This document shows, in pieces, positions 7,231 through 17,000 of a stretch of DNA of 64,000 nt (positions are counted from its first letter, which is position 1; each line of letters begins with the position of its first letter). Under the pieces are notes generated by a model. That model was not told where the DNA came from. It ran no database searches and saw only the letters and a program-made list of their open reading frames with translations. The translations under genes were made by a program, and so were the position numbers. The stretch spans positions 34,572-98,571 of the forward strand of contig JAHOYV010000004.1 in the NCBI GenBank assembly GCA_019038745.1, read 5' to 3'. This DNA comes from Gemmatimonadales bacterium (GTDB lineage: Bacteria; Krumholzibacteriota; Krumholzibacteriia; LZORAL124-64-63).

Positions 7231-8337
7231 CTAGAAAAACAACTTCACCAACCGCAAAATCCCCTGCCCCCAAGGCACACGATGCGATACCCCACTGGCC
7301 TTCTCAAACTCATGCATGTGCTCCAGATACCAGTTGTAGTTACGGATCAGAGCATCCTTGTTCGAGTGCTTGGGGTCGAAACCAAGCACGCGCTCGGCCT
7401 TCTCGATGGAGACGAAAGAGTCTTCGCACGCGGTTTCGTAAACCCATTTGTACAGGGGAGAAAGCTTGAGCATTTCCAGGAAACGCAGGGTCCAGATTAC
7501 CGGGCCGGCGGGGAAGCCGTGGATTTTCTTGCCGAAGCCGGCCAGGTCCAGCACTGCCTGGTAGTCTTCCTTCATGGTCGTGAATTCGCGGGCGCCGATG
7601 TTGAACACATCGTCGACAATGTCGGCCGGTCCGGTGGCGCAGAGGTAGATGCCCTGGCAGACATCCTCGACGTCGCACAGTTGGTAGCGGTTGTTGCCAC
7701 TGCCGATCATGGGAAAGCCCCTGCCGTCCTTGGCCCAGTCGTAGAACAGGGCGAAAACACCCAGGCGTTCGGGTCCTATGAAACTCTTGGGCCTGACAAT
7801 AGGCACGATCATGCCTTCTTCACGGAAACTGGCACAAACCGCTTCGGCCTCCACCTTGGCGATGCCGTAAGGGCCCACGCCTTGGAGAGGGTCGTCCTCG
7901 ACCAGGGGATGGTGGTCGGGGATGCCGTACACCGCGGTTGATGAAACGTGCACAACTCGTTTGATCCCGGCGTCCATGGCGGCCTGCAGGACAGTGCGCG
8001 AGCCGTCCAGGTCCGTAGACATGATGTCTTCGGGCTTGTACAGGGGCAGGGCCGCAGCGCAATGCACCACGATGTCCACATCCTTGAGGGACTCGTCAAC
8101 GCTGGCGCGGTCGCGGATGTCTCCGTCAACGACCCGAACACGGTCTCGCTCCGGATAATCGAAGGGCGCGATATCCAGCGAAGTAACCTCGTGTCCGCGG
8201 TCCAGCAGGTAGCGCACCAGATTGATGCCCAGGAAGCCGGCGCCTCCTGTGACCATATAGTGCTGTTTGGCGGAATCGCCGGAAGTGTTCTCCGGGCGAT
8301 GCTCGGTCATAGGGTTGGACATAGGGTCGGAGGTCAT
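7231..8337 (-). CDS. NAD(P)-dependent epimerase/dehydratase (extended SDR)
   Basis: 368 aa. Rossmann motif TGGAGFLG (about residues 30-37), acidic cofactor residue in SLDIAPF (favouring NAD), catalytic serine in VVHVSSTAVYG and Tyr157-Lys161 in YGIAK. This places it among 3-beta-hydroxysteroid dehydrogenase/sugar-nucleotide epimerase-like SDRs; the substrate cannot be assigned. The first 27 residues are polar and contain several Met codons, so the true start could be 8337, 8322 or 8310. It lies 22 nt downstream of the small transporter at 8360 and is probably co-transcribed, suggesting a lipid- or glycan-related role. Confidence 0.85.
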   Translation of the reverse strand: MTSDPMSNPMTEHRPENTSGDSAKQHYMVTGGAGFLGINLVRYLLDRGHEVTSLDIAPFDYPERDRVRVVDGDIRDRASVDESLKDVDIVVHCAAALPLYKPEDIMSTDLDGSRTVLQAAMDAGIKRVVHVSSTAVYGIPDHHPLVEDDPLQGVGPYGIAKVEAEAVCASFREEGMIVPIVRPKSFIGPERLGVFALFYDWAKDGRGFPMIGSGNNRYQLCDVEDVCQGIYLCATGPADIVDDVFNIGAREFTTMKEDYQAVLDLAGFGKKIHGFPAGPVIWTLRFLEMLKLSPLYKWVYETACEDSFVSIEKAERVLGFDPKHSNKDALIRNYNWYLEHMHEFEKASGVSHRVPWGQGILRLVKLFF

Positions 8338-8359
8338 TTACAAGGCCTTTCAGGTGGAA

Positions 8360-8728
8360 TCAAGTCATCCGGGAGGCGATCAGGACCACGCCGCCCAAAA
8401 TCAACACTAGACCCAAAATCTGGTAGATGTCCAGCGTCTCGCCAAAGAAAAAAACCGAAGCCGATACAACGATGAGGAACCCGACCGACGTCATGATGGG
8501 ATAGGCCTGGGACAGCGGGATCTTGTTCAACACATATGCGTAACTCAGTACATTCAACCCGAACAGTATGATGCCGCCCAGCACTGCGCCATTGGTCAGG
8601 ATCTGTCGGACGATCATAACAAGCCCGGCGCCCTCCAGTTCCAGCCGGCGCATCCCGGATTTGATCAGGACGTTGGCCGAGGCGTTGGCCAGCAGCGCGA
8701 AGATCAGGGCGAAGTGATGGATTTTCAT
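8360..8728 (-). CDS. Small four-TM SMR/EamA-type transporter (EmrE/ArnE-like)
   Basis: 122 aa with four hydrophobic helices. It shows the SMR/ArnE-type pattern: N-terminal ANVLIKSGM, central YVLNKIPLSQAYPI, and FFFGETLDIYQILGLVLILGGVVLI at the end. Start taken as ATG 8728 behind AGAGG; the frame continues to 8785 but that extension is charged and lacks a ribosome site. Members export lipophilic cations or flip lipid-linked sugars. Pairing with an SDR makes a role in envelope lipid or sugar transport plausible but unproven. Confidence 0.75.
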   Translation of the reverse strand: MKIHHFALIFALLANASANVLIKSGMRRLELEGAGLVMIVRQILTNGAVLGGIILFGLNVLSYAYVLNKIPLSQAYPIMTSVGFLIVVSASVFFFGETLDIYQILGLVLILGGVVLIASRMT

Positions 8729-8855
8729 GGCCTGCCTCTCCAGGGTATCGAATCTCAACCTAATTTCGAGAGTATCTTGCCTCAACTCGGTCGATCATGC
8801 TAGATTGCATTTCAAGTAAGGGATTCCAGGAAGGGAATTCCGGCCATCGCGCGAA

Positions 8856-8886
8856 GGACCGGTCTTCTTAAACCGGCCCTTTTCTT
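8856..8886 (+). terminator. Terminator-like hairpin in the leader of the AbgT gene
   Basis: GGaCCGGT (8856-8863) pairs with ACCGGcCC (8872-8879), 7 of 8 positions, around an 8-nt loop, followed by TTTTCTT. It lies between the divergent small-transporter gene and abgT, about 50 nt before the abgT ATG. No plus-strand gene precedes it, so it is not an ordinary 3' terminator. It may attenuate abgT. Confidence 0.5.
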
Positions 8887-8934
8887 AATCGGCCCAATGT
8901 CCGCCACTCCAGGACCCCGTGAAAGGCCCTTCTG

Positions 8935-10482
8935 ATGACGAACCAGGACCGAGCCTCCGTCCAGCCGAACAACCTGCTCTCCCGTTTTCTGGGGGCCATC
9001 GAACGAGTGGGCAACGCCCTGCCGCATCCTGCCGCCCTGTTTGCCCTTTTCGCTTTTATTATCGTCGTGCTTTCCTGGCTCTTGAGCTTGCTGGAAATTT
9101 CCGCGATCAACCCCAAGGACGGCTCTCTGGTTCAACCGATCAATTTGCTTTCTCGCAGCGGGCTGCATTGGATCCTTGAAAACACGGTGGACAACTACAC
9201 AGGCTTCGCACCCCTGGGGGTGGTTCTGGTCGCGTTGCTGGGTATCGGAGTGGCCGAAAAGAGCGGGCTGATCGGCACGGGCCTAAGGATGCTGGTCCAT
9301 GCCGCTCCTCGACGCCTGCTGACTTTTGTGATTGTTCTGGCCGGTGTGATGAGCAACATGGCCAGCGATGTGGGGTATGTGCTGCTCGTTCCCATGGGAG
9401 CCCTCATTTTTCTCTCGGTGGGTCGTCACCCCATCGCAGGGCTGGCCGCGGCCTTTGCCGGCGTGTCGGGTGGCTTCAGCGCAAACCTGTTGCTGGGGAC
9501 CATTGATCCCCTTCTGGCAGGACTCACCCAGGAAGCGGCCCGGATCATCGATCCGGAGTATACCGTTACCCCCGCCTGCAACTACTACTTCATGGTCGTT
9601 TCCACCTTCGTGATCGCCCTGGTTGGCACCTGGGTGACCGAGAAGATCATCGTGCCTCGCCTGGGGGATTACTATGGTGAGGTCCCCGCCGGAGCCGACG
9701 AACTGCGGGAGCTGACCGGTCCGGAGAAGAAGGGCCTGGTCTGGGCCTCGGTTGTGAGTCTGGCACTCCTGGGAATCGTGTTTGCCGGCCTGATGCCGGC
9801 CGATGGATTTCTACGCCATCACGAAAGCGGAAGCGTTCTTCATTCCCCATTCATGCACGGGATCGTGACCTTCATCTTCCTGGGCGGATTGTTGGCGGGC
9901 CTGGCCTATGGCCTGGCCGCCGGAACTTTCCGCAGCGAAACGGATGTCGTACAGGGCATGAAGGAAGGTATGGAGTCACTGGCTCTATTCCTGGTACTGG
10001 TCTTTTTCGCCGCCCAGTTCGTCGCCTATTTCAAGTACACAAACCTTGGCCTGATTCTGGCCATCAACGGTGCCGAGTTGCTGAAGGCCTCGGGTTTGGG
10101 TCCCATCCCGTTGATGCTCGCTTTTATCCTGCTCTCGGCCGGCATCAACCTTTGTATGGGAAGCGCCTCGGCCAAGTGGGCCTTCATGGCGCCGGTCTTC
10201 GTGCCCATGTTCATGCTTCTGGGCTACACGCCGGAACTCGTGCAGGGCGTCTACCGGATCGGTGACAGTTCGACGAACATGATTTCACCGATGATGTCGT
10301 TTTTCGCCCTGATCGTGGCCTTCGTCCAGCGCTACGACGCCAAGGCGGGCATGGGTACGGTCATTGCCACGATGCTGCCCTATTCCATCGCCTTCACTTT
10401 GGTCTGGATGGTGATGCTGGTGATCTGGCTGTTGGCCGGGATGCCGCTTGGACCGGGTGCGGGTCTGTATCTGAACGGGTAG
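8935..10482 (+). CDS. AbgT-family transporter
   Basis: 515 aa, about 11-13 hydrophobic segments. The N-terminal [25 protein letters not shown] pattern and later STNMISPMM and [16 protein letters not shown] stretches are characteristic of AbgT proteins. Characterised members import p-aminobenzoyl-glutamate or export sulfonamides by H+/Na+ coupling. AAAGG lies about 9 nt before the ATG. It precedes a POT peptide transporter, so uptake of dipeptide-like or folate-breakdown substrates is plausible. Confidence 0.9.
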   Translation: MTNQDRASVQPNNLLSRFLGAIERVGNALPHPAALFALFAFIIVVLSWLLSLLEISAINPKDGSLVQPINLLSRSGLHWILENTVDNYTGFAPLGVVLVALLGIGVAEKSGLIGTGLRMLVHAAPRRLLTFVIVLAGVMSNMASDVGYVLLVPMGALIFLSVGRHPIAGLAAAFAGVSGGFSANLLLGTIDPLLAGLTQEAARIIDPEYTVTPACNYYFMVVSTFVIALVGTWVTEKIIVPRLGDYYGEVPAGADELRELTGPEKKGLVWASVVSLALLGIVFAGLMPADGFLRHHESGSVLHSPFMHGIVTFIFLGGLLAGLAYGLAAGTFRSETDVVQGMKEGMESLALFLVLVFFAAQFVAYFKYTNLGLILAINGAELLKASGLGPIPLMLAFILLSAGINLCMGSASAKWAFMAPVFVPMFMLLGYTPELVQGVYRIGDSSTNMISPMMSFFALIVAFVQRYDAKAGMGTVIATMLPYSIAFTLVWMVMLVIWLLAGMPLGPGAGLYLNG

Positions 10483-10605
10483 CGGATTCGCTGCCGGCGA
10501 ATAATTCTTACGGAAACAAGCCACGGAGGCTACAATTAGGCATTCAACCCAGCGTTAGCCCGGAATATTCCGAAAATCCACGCTGTTAAAACAAGGGAGC
10601 CATTC

Positions 10606-11958
10606 ATGAGCCAAGACGTCCAATCCTGGCGCTTTCCCCGTATGTTCTGGACCGGCAATGCCGCGGAACTATGTGAACGCGCCGCCTATTACGGGACCTT
10701 CATCGCCCTGGGCCTTTACCTTAACCGGGTAGTCGGCCTCGACGACGTTCAGGCCGGTTGGGTCGCGGGCCTGTTTGGCGCCTGGATCTATCTCGTGCCT
10801 TTCTTTACCGGGGCCCTGGCCGACCGCATAGGTTTTCGGAACGCCTTGATGATCGCCTTTGCCCTGCTGACTCTGGGCTATGGCACCCTTGGCGTATACA
10901 GTACCATAACTCCGGTTGGGGTGGGCCTGGTCCTGATCGTGCTTGGCGGGTCCATCGTCAAACCGGTCATATCCGGGACGGTGAGCAAATCCTCCAACGA
11001 GGCTAATCGGGCTCGAGCATTCAGTATTTTCTACATGGTGGTCAACATCGGTTCTTTCATCGGCAAGACCATCGTGGCCGATATCAGGATCCAGATGGGT
11101 GTACAAAAGGTCCCGTTTTTCTCGGCGGGCGCATCGCTGCTGGCCTTGATCATCGTGGCGCTGGTGTATTTCCCGGACCGGGAAGGCGGGGGAGAAAAGA
11201 CCAAAAACATCAGGGAAGTATTGGATGGGATGTGGGCTGCGGTAAGCAACCTGCGCTTCCTGTCCCTGATCATAATCACCGCCGGGTTCTGGGCCATCCA
11301 GGGGCAGCTTTACGCCTCGATGCCCAAGTACGTGTTGCGCATGGCCGGTGAGGGTTACAAGCCCGAATGGATGGCCAACATCAACCCGTTGGTCGTTGTT
11401 ATTTTTGTGATCATGGTCACTCACCTGGTTCGCAAGTGGAAGCCCCAAAGCTCCATTCTGGTGGCCATGTTGATCATTCCATTGTCCGCCATCTCCATGG
11501 CGGCCTCGGCCTGGATTCACAGCGACATCAACGTATTCGGGATGGCAGTGCATCCCATCGTTTTTATGATGGTCATCGGTATTGCCCTTCAGGGAATCGC
11601 CGAATGTTTCCTCAGCCCCAAATGGCTTGAGTTCGCCTCCCTTCAGGCTCCCAAGGGTCAGGAAGGCACTTTTCTCGGCTTTGCCCACATCAACACGTTC
11701 CTGGCCTGGCTGTTTGGTTTTGCCTTCTCCGGGTATCTCCTGAAGGCCTACTGTCCTGAACCCTCCACCCTGGATGCGGCAACCCAAGTGGCCCATAAGC
11801 TGTTTCTGGAGGGACAAGGTCCCATGCCAGATGCGTATGCTAATGCCCATTACCTGTGGTACGCCTACATCGGGGTGGGTTTGGTCTCACTTATCTCGTT
11901 GCTGATTTTTATTCAGGTGACGAAGAAGTTGGATGCAGGGAAGGTTGAAGCGGAATAA
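10606..11958 (+). CDS. POT/PTR-family peptide transporter (MFS)
   Basis: 450 aa with about 12 hydrophobic segments. The first helix carries the POT-type ELCERAAYYGTFIALGLYL motif, with an MFS loop (LADRIGFRNALM) after helix 2 and an FSIFYMVVNIGSF segment. Such proteins import di- and tripeptides with protons. GGGAG precedes the ATG. A second POT-like gene, ERMGWYGFYAV type, is at 21080. Confidence 0.87.
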   Translation: MSQDVQSWRFPRMFWTGNAAELCERAAYYGTFIALGLYLNRVVGLDDVQAGWVAGLFGAWIYLVPFFTGALADRIGFRNALMIAFALLTLGYGTLGVYSTITPVGVGLVLIVLGGSIVKPVISGTVSKSSNEANRARAFSIFYMVVNIGSFIGKTIVADIRIQMGVQKVPFFSAGASLLALIIVALVYFPDREGGGEKTKNIREVLDGMWAAVSNLRFLSLIIITAGFWAIQGQLYASMPKYVLRMAGEGYKPEWMANINPLVVVIFVIMVTHLVRKWKPQSSILVAMLIIPLSAISMAASAWIHSDINVFGMAVHPIVFMMVIGIALQGIAECFLSPKWLEFASLQAPKGQEGTFLGFAHINTFLAWLFGFAFSGYLLKAYCPEPSTLDAATQVAHKLFLEGQGPMPDAYANAHYLWYAYIGVGLVSLISLLIFIQVTKKLDAGKVEAE

Positions 11959-12209
11959 GAAGACGGCGGGTCTTGGTTGCCGTCATGGTTGATATGGGTT
12001 CGCCATGTTCCTTTCACCTGCGGGTGTCTGGGAGATGGCGGGCCTTTTTTTGTGGGTCCGTTGGCACGCCGTCGTTCGTATCTGAATTTAATGTTTTGAA
12101 GCATATGATGGGTTGAGATCGGGACGTGGAACAAACAGGTCCTGGATGTGGTTTGAGGAGGGGTTGGTCTTCTGAACCCATTGAAGGTGATAAAGGAAAA
12201 AGTTCTCTT

Positions 12210-13466
12210 ATGCATGTAGATAATCGATCAATCCTGAGGCCTGTTTTAGCCGTGGCAGTCTGTGCTTTTGCAACAGTTGCATTTCTGGGTACGGTTCGCG
12301 CGGCTCAATGGCAGGGGTCGATTGAGACAGATGGTTCGATCACTCGAATCAACAATCCTGCCACTCCCGTCAATGAACCAGAAATACTCCATCCTCAAGA
12401 GATGTGGCGTCTGGATGGAAGTGCGGATGATGCCTTTTTCGGAATCATCTATCGCGCGGTGGCTGATTCGGCAGGCCAGGTGTATCTGTTGGATAATCAG
12501 CAGAAGCAAGTCCTGGTCGTCAACCCGTATGGGGATATTTGCCTTTCAATAGGCAGGGAGGGCAATGGTCCAGGCGAATTCGTAAGAGTAGTCGACGTTT
12601 TCGTTGATTCGGAGGGTCGGGTAGGCGTTGTGCAAAATGCCCCGGGGAAAATCGAAATGTTCGACACCTCCGGCCATCCCATGGGTCGCCTTTTCCTTCC
12701 GGAATACGGTAATAAAAGCCTTCTCAAGGTCCGGTCAGCCAAGTTCGCGGCCGGTCGTGTTTATGCATCGCTTCTGAACCGGGTCCGTACCGGGAATCAG
12801 GACCGGGAAGCATACAACGCCCTGGTTTCCCTTGCCGGGGAAGGACAGGAGCATATCCAATATGAGGAAATCGTTTTCTGTCGGGCCTTCAATGATTGGC
12901 ACTATCGAGAGCAGGGGCGGGAGCGCGGAGTCTCACCCTGGGTTTGGACGGTAGGGCCCGGAGGAAGGGTGTATTCGAATAGGGCCTTCGCTTCCTACGA
13001 AATTTCCGTTTACGATTCTGATGGGGAGCTCGAGCACGTCATTCATCGGGAGTATGTATCAAGGCAACGTCCGGATTCGGATGTCGAAGATCTGCAGGCC
13101 TACTACGACAATCGGAATGAGGGGCGATTCTTTGGTGGCAGTCCCCTCACCTATGCAGTCAGTCGAACTGATCCGGACATTGAAAAGATTTTTGCCCGAG
13201 AGGACGGCGCATTATGGGCTTTGTCGAGCCGCGGGGCATACGATAAACCTGAAGGGGTATTGGGAATTTTCGATGTCTTCGATTGCGACGGTCTTTTTGA
13301 CCACCAGGCCATTGTGCACGGTGAGGGCGATTTCAATACCGACTATTTTTTTATTTCCAACGGCTTGCTGGTGGTAGTGCGTAATATTACTGTCGACCTG
13401 TCGGATGGTCAGGACGGTGCGAGTACCGCCAACCGAAAATACGAGGTGATTTGTTACCGGTTATAG
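12210..13466 (+). CDS. Exported 6-bladed beta-propeller protein
   Basis: 418 aa. ATG 12210 behind AAGGA gives a signal peptide (RSILRPVLAVAVCAFATVAFLGTVRAA). The frame extends 28 codons upstream but without signal-like sequence. The body shows NHL/6-bladed propeller-like repeats: YLLDNQQKQVLVVNPYGDICLSIGR, then GNGPGEFVRVVDVFVDSEGRVGVV, and later VYDSDGELEHV. Such proteins are widespread in FCB-type genomes as secreted or periplasmic binding scaffolds. The ligand is unknown and no catalytic residues were recognised. Confidence 0.8.
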   Translation: MHVDNRSILRPVLAVAVCAFATVAFLGTVRAAQWQGSIETDGSITRINNPATPVNEPEILHPQEMWRLDGSADDAFFGIIYRAVADSAGQVYLLDNQQKQVLVVNPYGDICLSIGREGNGPGEFVRVVDVFVDSEGRVGVVQNAPGKIEMFDTSGHPMGRLFLPEYGNKSLLKVRSAKFAAGRVYASLLNRVRTGNQDREAYNALVSLAGEGQEHIQYEEIVFCRAFNDWHYREQGRERGVSPWVWTVGPGGRVYSNRAFASYEISVYDSDGELEHVIHREYVSRQRPDSDVEDLQAYYDNRNEGRFFGGSPLTYAVSRTDPDIEKIFAREDGALWALSSRGAYDKPEGVLGIFDVFDCDGLFDHQAIVHGEGDFNTDYFFISNGLLVVVRNITVDLSDGQDGASTANRKYEVICYRL

Positions 13467-13650
13467 TTGCCAAGCACCCGAACAATTCCTCCGGGTTTAC
13501 TCCGGGCAATCCGTGCCACTCCTTCTCTTCGTAGGCCAACAGGTTGTGGCACAGGTCGCAATCCTGCCTGATCCACTGGCCCGAGGCGCATATCCAGTTG
13601 CTCCAAAAGATCGGCAACTTTCCGGCAAACCAGTTCTTGATTCCACCCAT
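13387..13650 (-). pseudogene. Possible relic of a multiheme cytochrome C-terminus
   Basis: A minus-strand open stretch from ATG 13650 reads GGIKNWFAGKLPIFWSNW, then GQWIRQDCDLCHNLLAYEE and PGVNPEELFGC. The RQDCxLCHxxLA pattern with a CxxCH heme site resembles C-terminal parts of NapC/NirT-like or related multiheme cytochromes. Only one heme motif is left and the last third overlaps the propeller gene antisense, so this is a remnant or a chance ORF and not an intact gene. Confidence 0.35.
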
Positions 13651-14063
13651 CAAAAATATCCTTGCTCCTGTCTGCCTGGGCAGACGTAAGTCGACGCTCC
13701 AGAAAAGGATAGCAGCATGATGGGAGAATGAAATCAATGGGTTGATCGGTAGATTAGTATCACCGAAGGCCAGATCGCCAATTGCCTTTACAGACCATCA
13801 AAAGCTTGATCGGAGCCAGTTTTCCAGAAATACCGATTGATAATGTCAGGCTGGAAACGGAGTTTCCGAGTCTCCGGGCCCCGCCGTAATGCATTGAGGA
13901 TGCCATGATCTGAAACGGGGGGTTTTATCTATCTTCCTTTCCAAAAAACACTTTCTGGCCTCAGCGCCGTTTATTGCCTAACATCTAACAAAATTCGATG
14001 AGACCGAAAGCGCTTCCAGTCCGGCGCCGCTTTCGTTGTTGTGCGTAAAAAGGAGCGAATATA
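13651..14063. other. Intergenic region before nifJ, no gene seen
   Basis: About 410 bases with no convincing coding frame. No strong sigma-70 promoter or intrinsic terminator could be picked out by eye. The final bases carry the AGGAG ribosome site of nifJ (about 10 nt before its ATG). The nifJ promoter must lie here, because the propeller gene ends almost 600 nt upstream and the intervening minus-strand stretch is a relic at best. Confidence 0.5.
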
Positions 14064-17000
14064 ATGCGCAGAATGATTCTCGTTGACGGCAACGAAGCCG
14101 CCGCCTCGGTTGCACACCGAGCTAATGAAGTTATTGCCATCTACCCCATCACTCCCAGCAGCGACATGGGCGAGCACGCCGATGCCTGGAGTGCCCAGGG
14201 CAAAAAAAATGTCTGGGGAATTATTCCGGACGTGACCGAAATGCAGTCCGAAGGTGGTGCTTCCGGCGCCGTCCACGGTGCCCTGCAGGCTGGTAGTTTG
14301 ACGACGACCTTTACGGCCAGCCAGGGTCTGCTTTTGATGATTCCCAATATGTACAAAATTGCGGGTGAACTGACCGGAACGGTCTTCCACATTGCAGCTC
14401 GTTCAATCGCAACCCATGCTCTGTCCATCTTTGGCGACCACTCGGACATTTATGCCTGCCGCCAAACTGGTTGGGGCATGTTGAGCGCCACCAATGTTCA
14501 AGAGGTTCATGATTTTGCGTTGATCTCCCAGGCCGCCAGCCTGGACAGTCGCATCCCCTTCCTACACTTTTTCGACGGCTTCCGCACCAGTCATGAAGTC
14601 AGCAAAATCGAAGAACTGGCCGATGCGGACATCAAGGCAATGATCACTGCCGACATGATCAGGGCTCATCGTAGCCGCGCCCTGACTCCGGACAAGCCGC
14701 AGCTACGGGGAACCGCTCAAAATCCTGACTGTTTCTTCCAGGCAAGAGAAGCCTCCGCCCCATTCTATGCCGCATGTCCCGACTCCGTAATCAAGGCCAT
14801 GAGTAATTTTGCGGCAATCACCGGCCGTCAGTACAACCTCTTCGATTACCACGGTGCCGAGGATGCGGACCGAGTTGTCCTGGCCATGGGCAGTGGCTGT
14901 GATGCAATCCACAATGTGGTGGACAAACTGAACGCCGGCGGCGAAAAGGTCGGTATTTTGAAAGTGCGTCTATTCCGTCCCTTCAGCGCCGAGCACTTCC
15001 TGGCCGCCATGCCCGCAAGTGTCAAAACCATCGGGGTGCTGGATCGCACCAAGGAGCCCGGCGGCTGCGGCGAGCCCCTGTACATGGATATCGTAACCAC
15101 GCTGGCCGAAGCCCAGGCAAGCGGCACCAGCCCCTTTGCCGGCCCGGTGACCGTTGTGGGCGGACGTTATGGTCTGTCGAGCAAGGAATTCAACCCGGCC
15201 ATGATCAAGGCCGTGTTCGACAACCTGACCTTGGACAAGCCGAGGAATCACTTCACCGTCGGTATCAACGATGATGTGAGCGGCACCTCCCTGGACTACG
15301 ATCAGAACTACGACATTGAAGACGACAGCGTCGTGCGGGCCATGTTCTATGGTTTGGGTTCCGATGGTACCGTGGGCGCCAACAAGAACTCCATCAAGAT
15401 CATCGGTGAGGGAACCGACAACCACGCCCAGGGCTACTTCGTGTACGACTCGAAGAAAGCCGGCGCAGTTACAATCAGTCACTTGCGCTTCGGCCCTGAT
15501 GTGCTGCGCACGCCTTACTTGATCCGCCGGGCAAACTTCGTGGCCTGTCACCAGTGGTCCTTCATAGACCAGTTCGAGATGCTGGGCGCCCTGATGGACG
15601 GTGGAACATTCCTTGTCAACAGTCCCTACGGCTCGGACGAGGTTTGGGCCAAATTGCCCAAGGAAGTGCAGGCCACCCTGTTGGCCAAAAAGGCGAAAGT
15701 GTATGTGATCGACGCCGTAAAGGTCGCCAGGGATGCCGGTATGGGCGGACGTATCAATACCGTGATGCAGACCTGCTTCTTTGCCATCAGCGGTGTGCTT
15801 GAGCGTGATGAAGCCATCAAGCAGATCAAGGGCGCCATCGACAAGACCTACGGCAAGAAGGGTCAGAAGATCGTCGACATGAACTATGCCGCGGTGGACT
15901 CGGCCCTGGACAACATGCATCCGGTCGAGCTTCCCGGCGAAGTGACCAGCACCCGAACCCGGTCGGCGATTGTAGCCGACGAAGCACCGGATTTCGTCAA
16001 ACAGGTTTCCGCCATGATGCTGGCCGGCAATGGCGACATGTTGCCCGTCAGCGCGTTTACTCCAGATGGTACTTGGCCTACAGGAACAGCCAAATGGGAG
16101 AAAAGGAATATCGCCCAGGAGATTCCTGTTTGGGAAGATGAGCTTTGTATCCAGTGCAACAAGTGTGTCTTCGTTTGTCCCCACGCCGCCATCCGGGCCA
16201 AGGTTTACGAGCCTGGGCTGCTGGACGGCGCACCGGAGACCTACAAGTCACTGGACTACAACGGCAAAGATTTTCCCGGCACCAAATACACGATCCAGGT
16301 CGCACCCGAAGATTGCACCGGTTGTGGCCTGTGTGTAGAAGAATGCCCGGGCAAGGATCGTGAGAATCCCGAGCGCAAGGCCCTCTTCATGGCCGAGCAA
16401 ATGCCCCTGCGGAAGGCTGAGGCGGCAAACTGGGACTTCTTCCTGAACCTGCCCAACCCGGACCGGACCAAGATCAAGACCAACATCAAGGGCAGCCAGT
16501 TCATGGAGCCCCTGTTCGAGTTCTCCGGAGCTTGCCCCGGTTGTGGTGAGACTCCGTACATCAAGTTGATTACTCAGCTCTTCGGTGACCGAACCCTTAT
16601 TACCAACGCCACCGGTTGCAGCAGCATCTACGGCGGCAACCTGCCGACAACACCGTATTCCCAGAACAGTGACGGACGGGGTCCGACCTGGTCCAACAGT
16701 CTGTTCGAGGACAACGCCGAGTTCGGTATGGGCTTCCGGCTTTCCATCGACATGATGAACAGCGAAGCCCGGATGCTTGTTGCCCAGCTCAGTGAAGAAA
16801 TCGGTGCGGACCTGGCAGAGGCGGTCCTGAAGGCAAAGATGGAGACTGAGCAGGACTTCGCGGATCAGCGGCAGAACGTAGCTACCCTGCGTAAGAAGCT
16901 GGAAGGCAATACTTCCGAGGCTGCCCACCGTCTGAAGGATCTGGCTGACTACCTGGTCAACAAGAGCGTTTGGATTGTCGGTGGCGATGGCTGGGCCTAT

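Noticed and set aside
10669..11850. Minus-strand 393-codon frame
   Set aside because: Antisense shadow of the POT transporter; His/Asp/Gln-rich with no domain.
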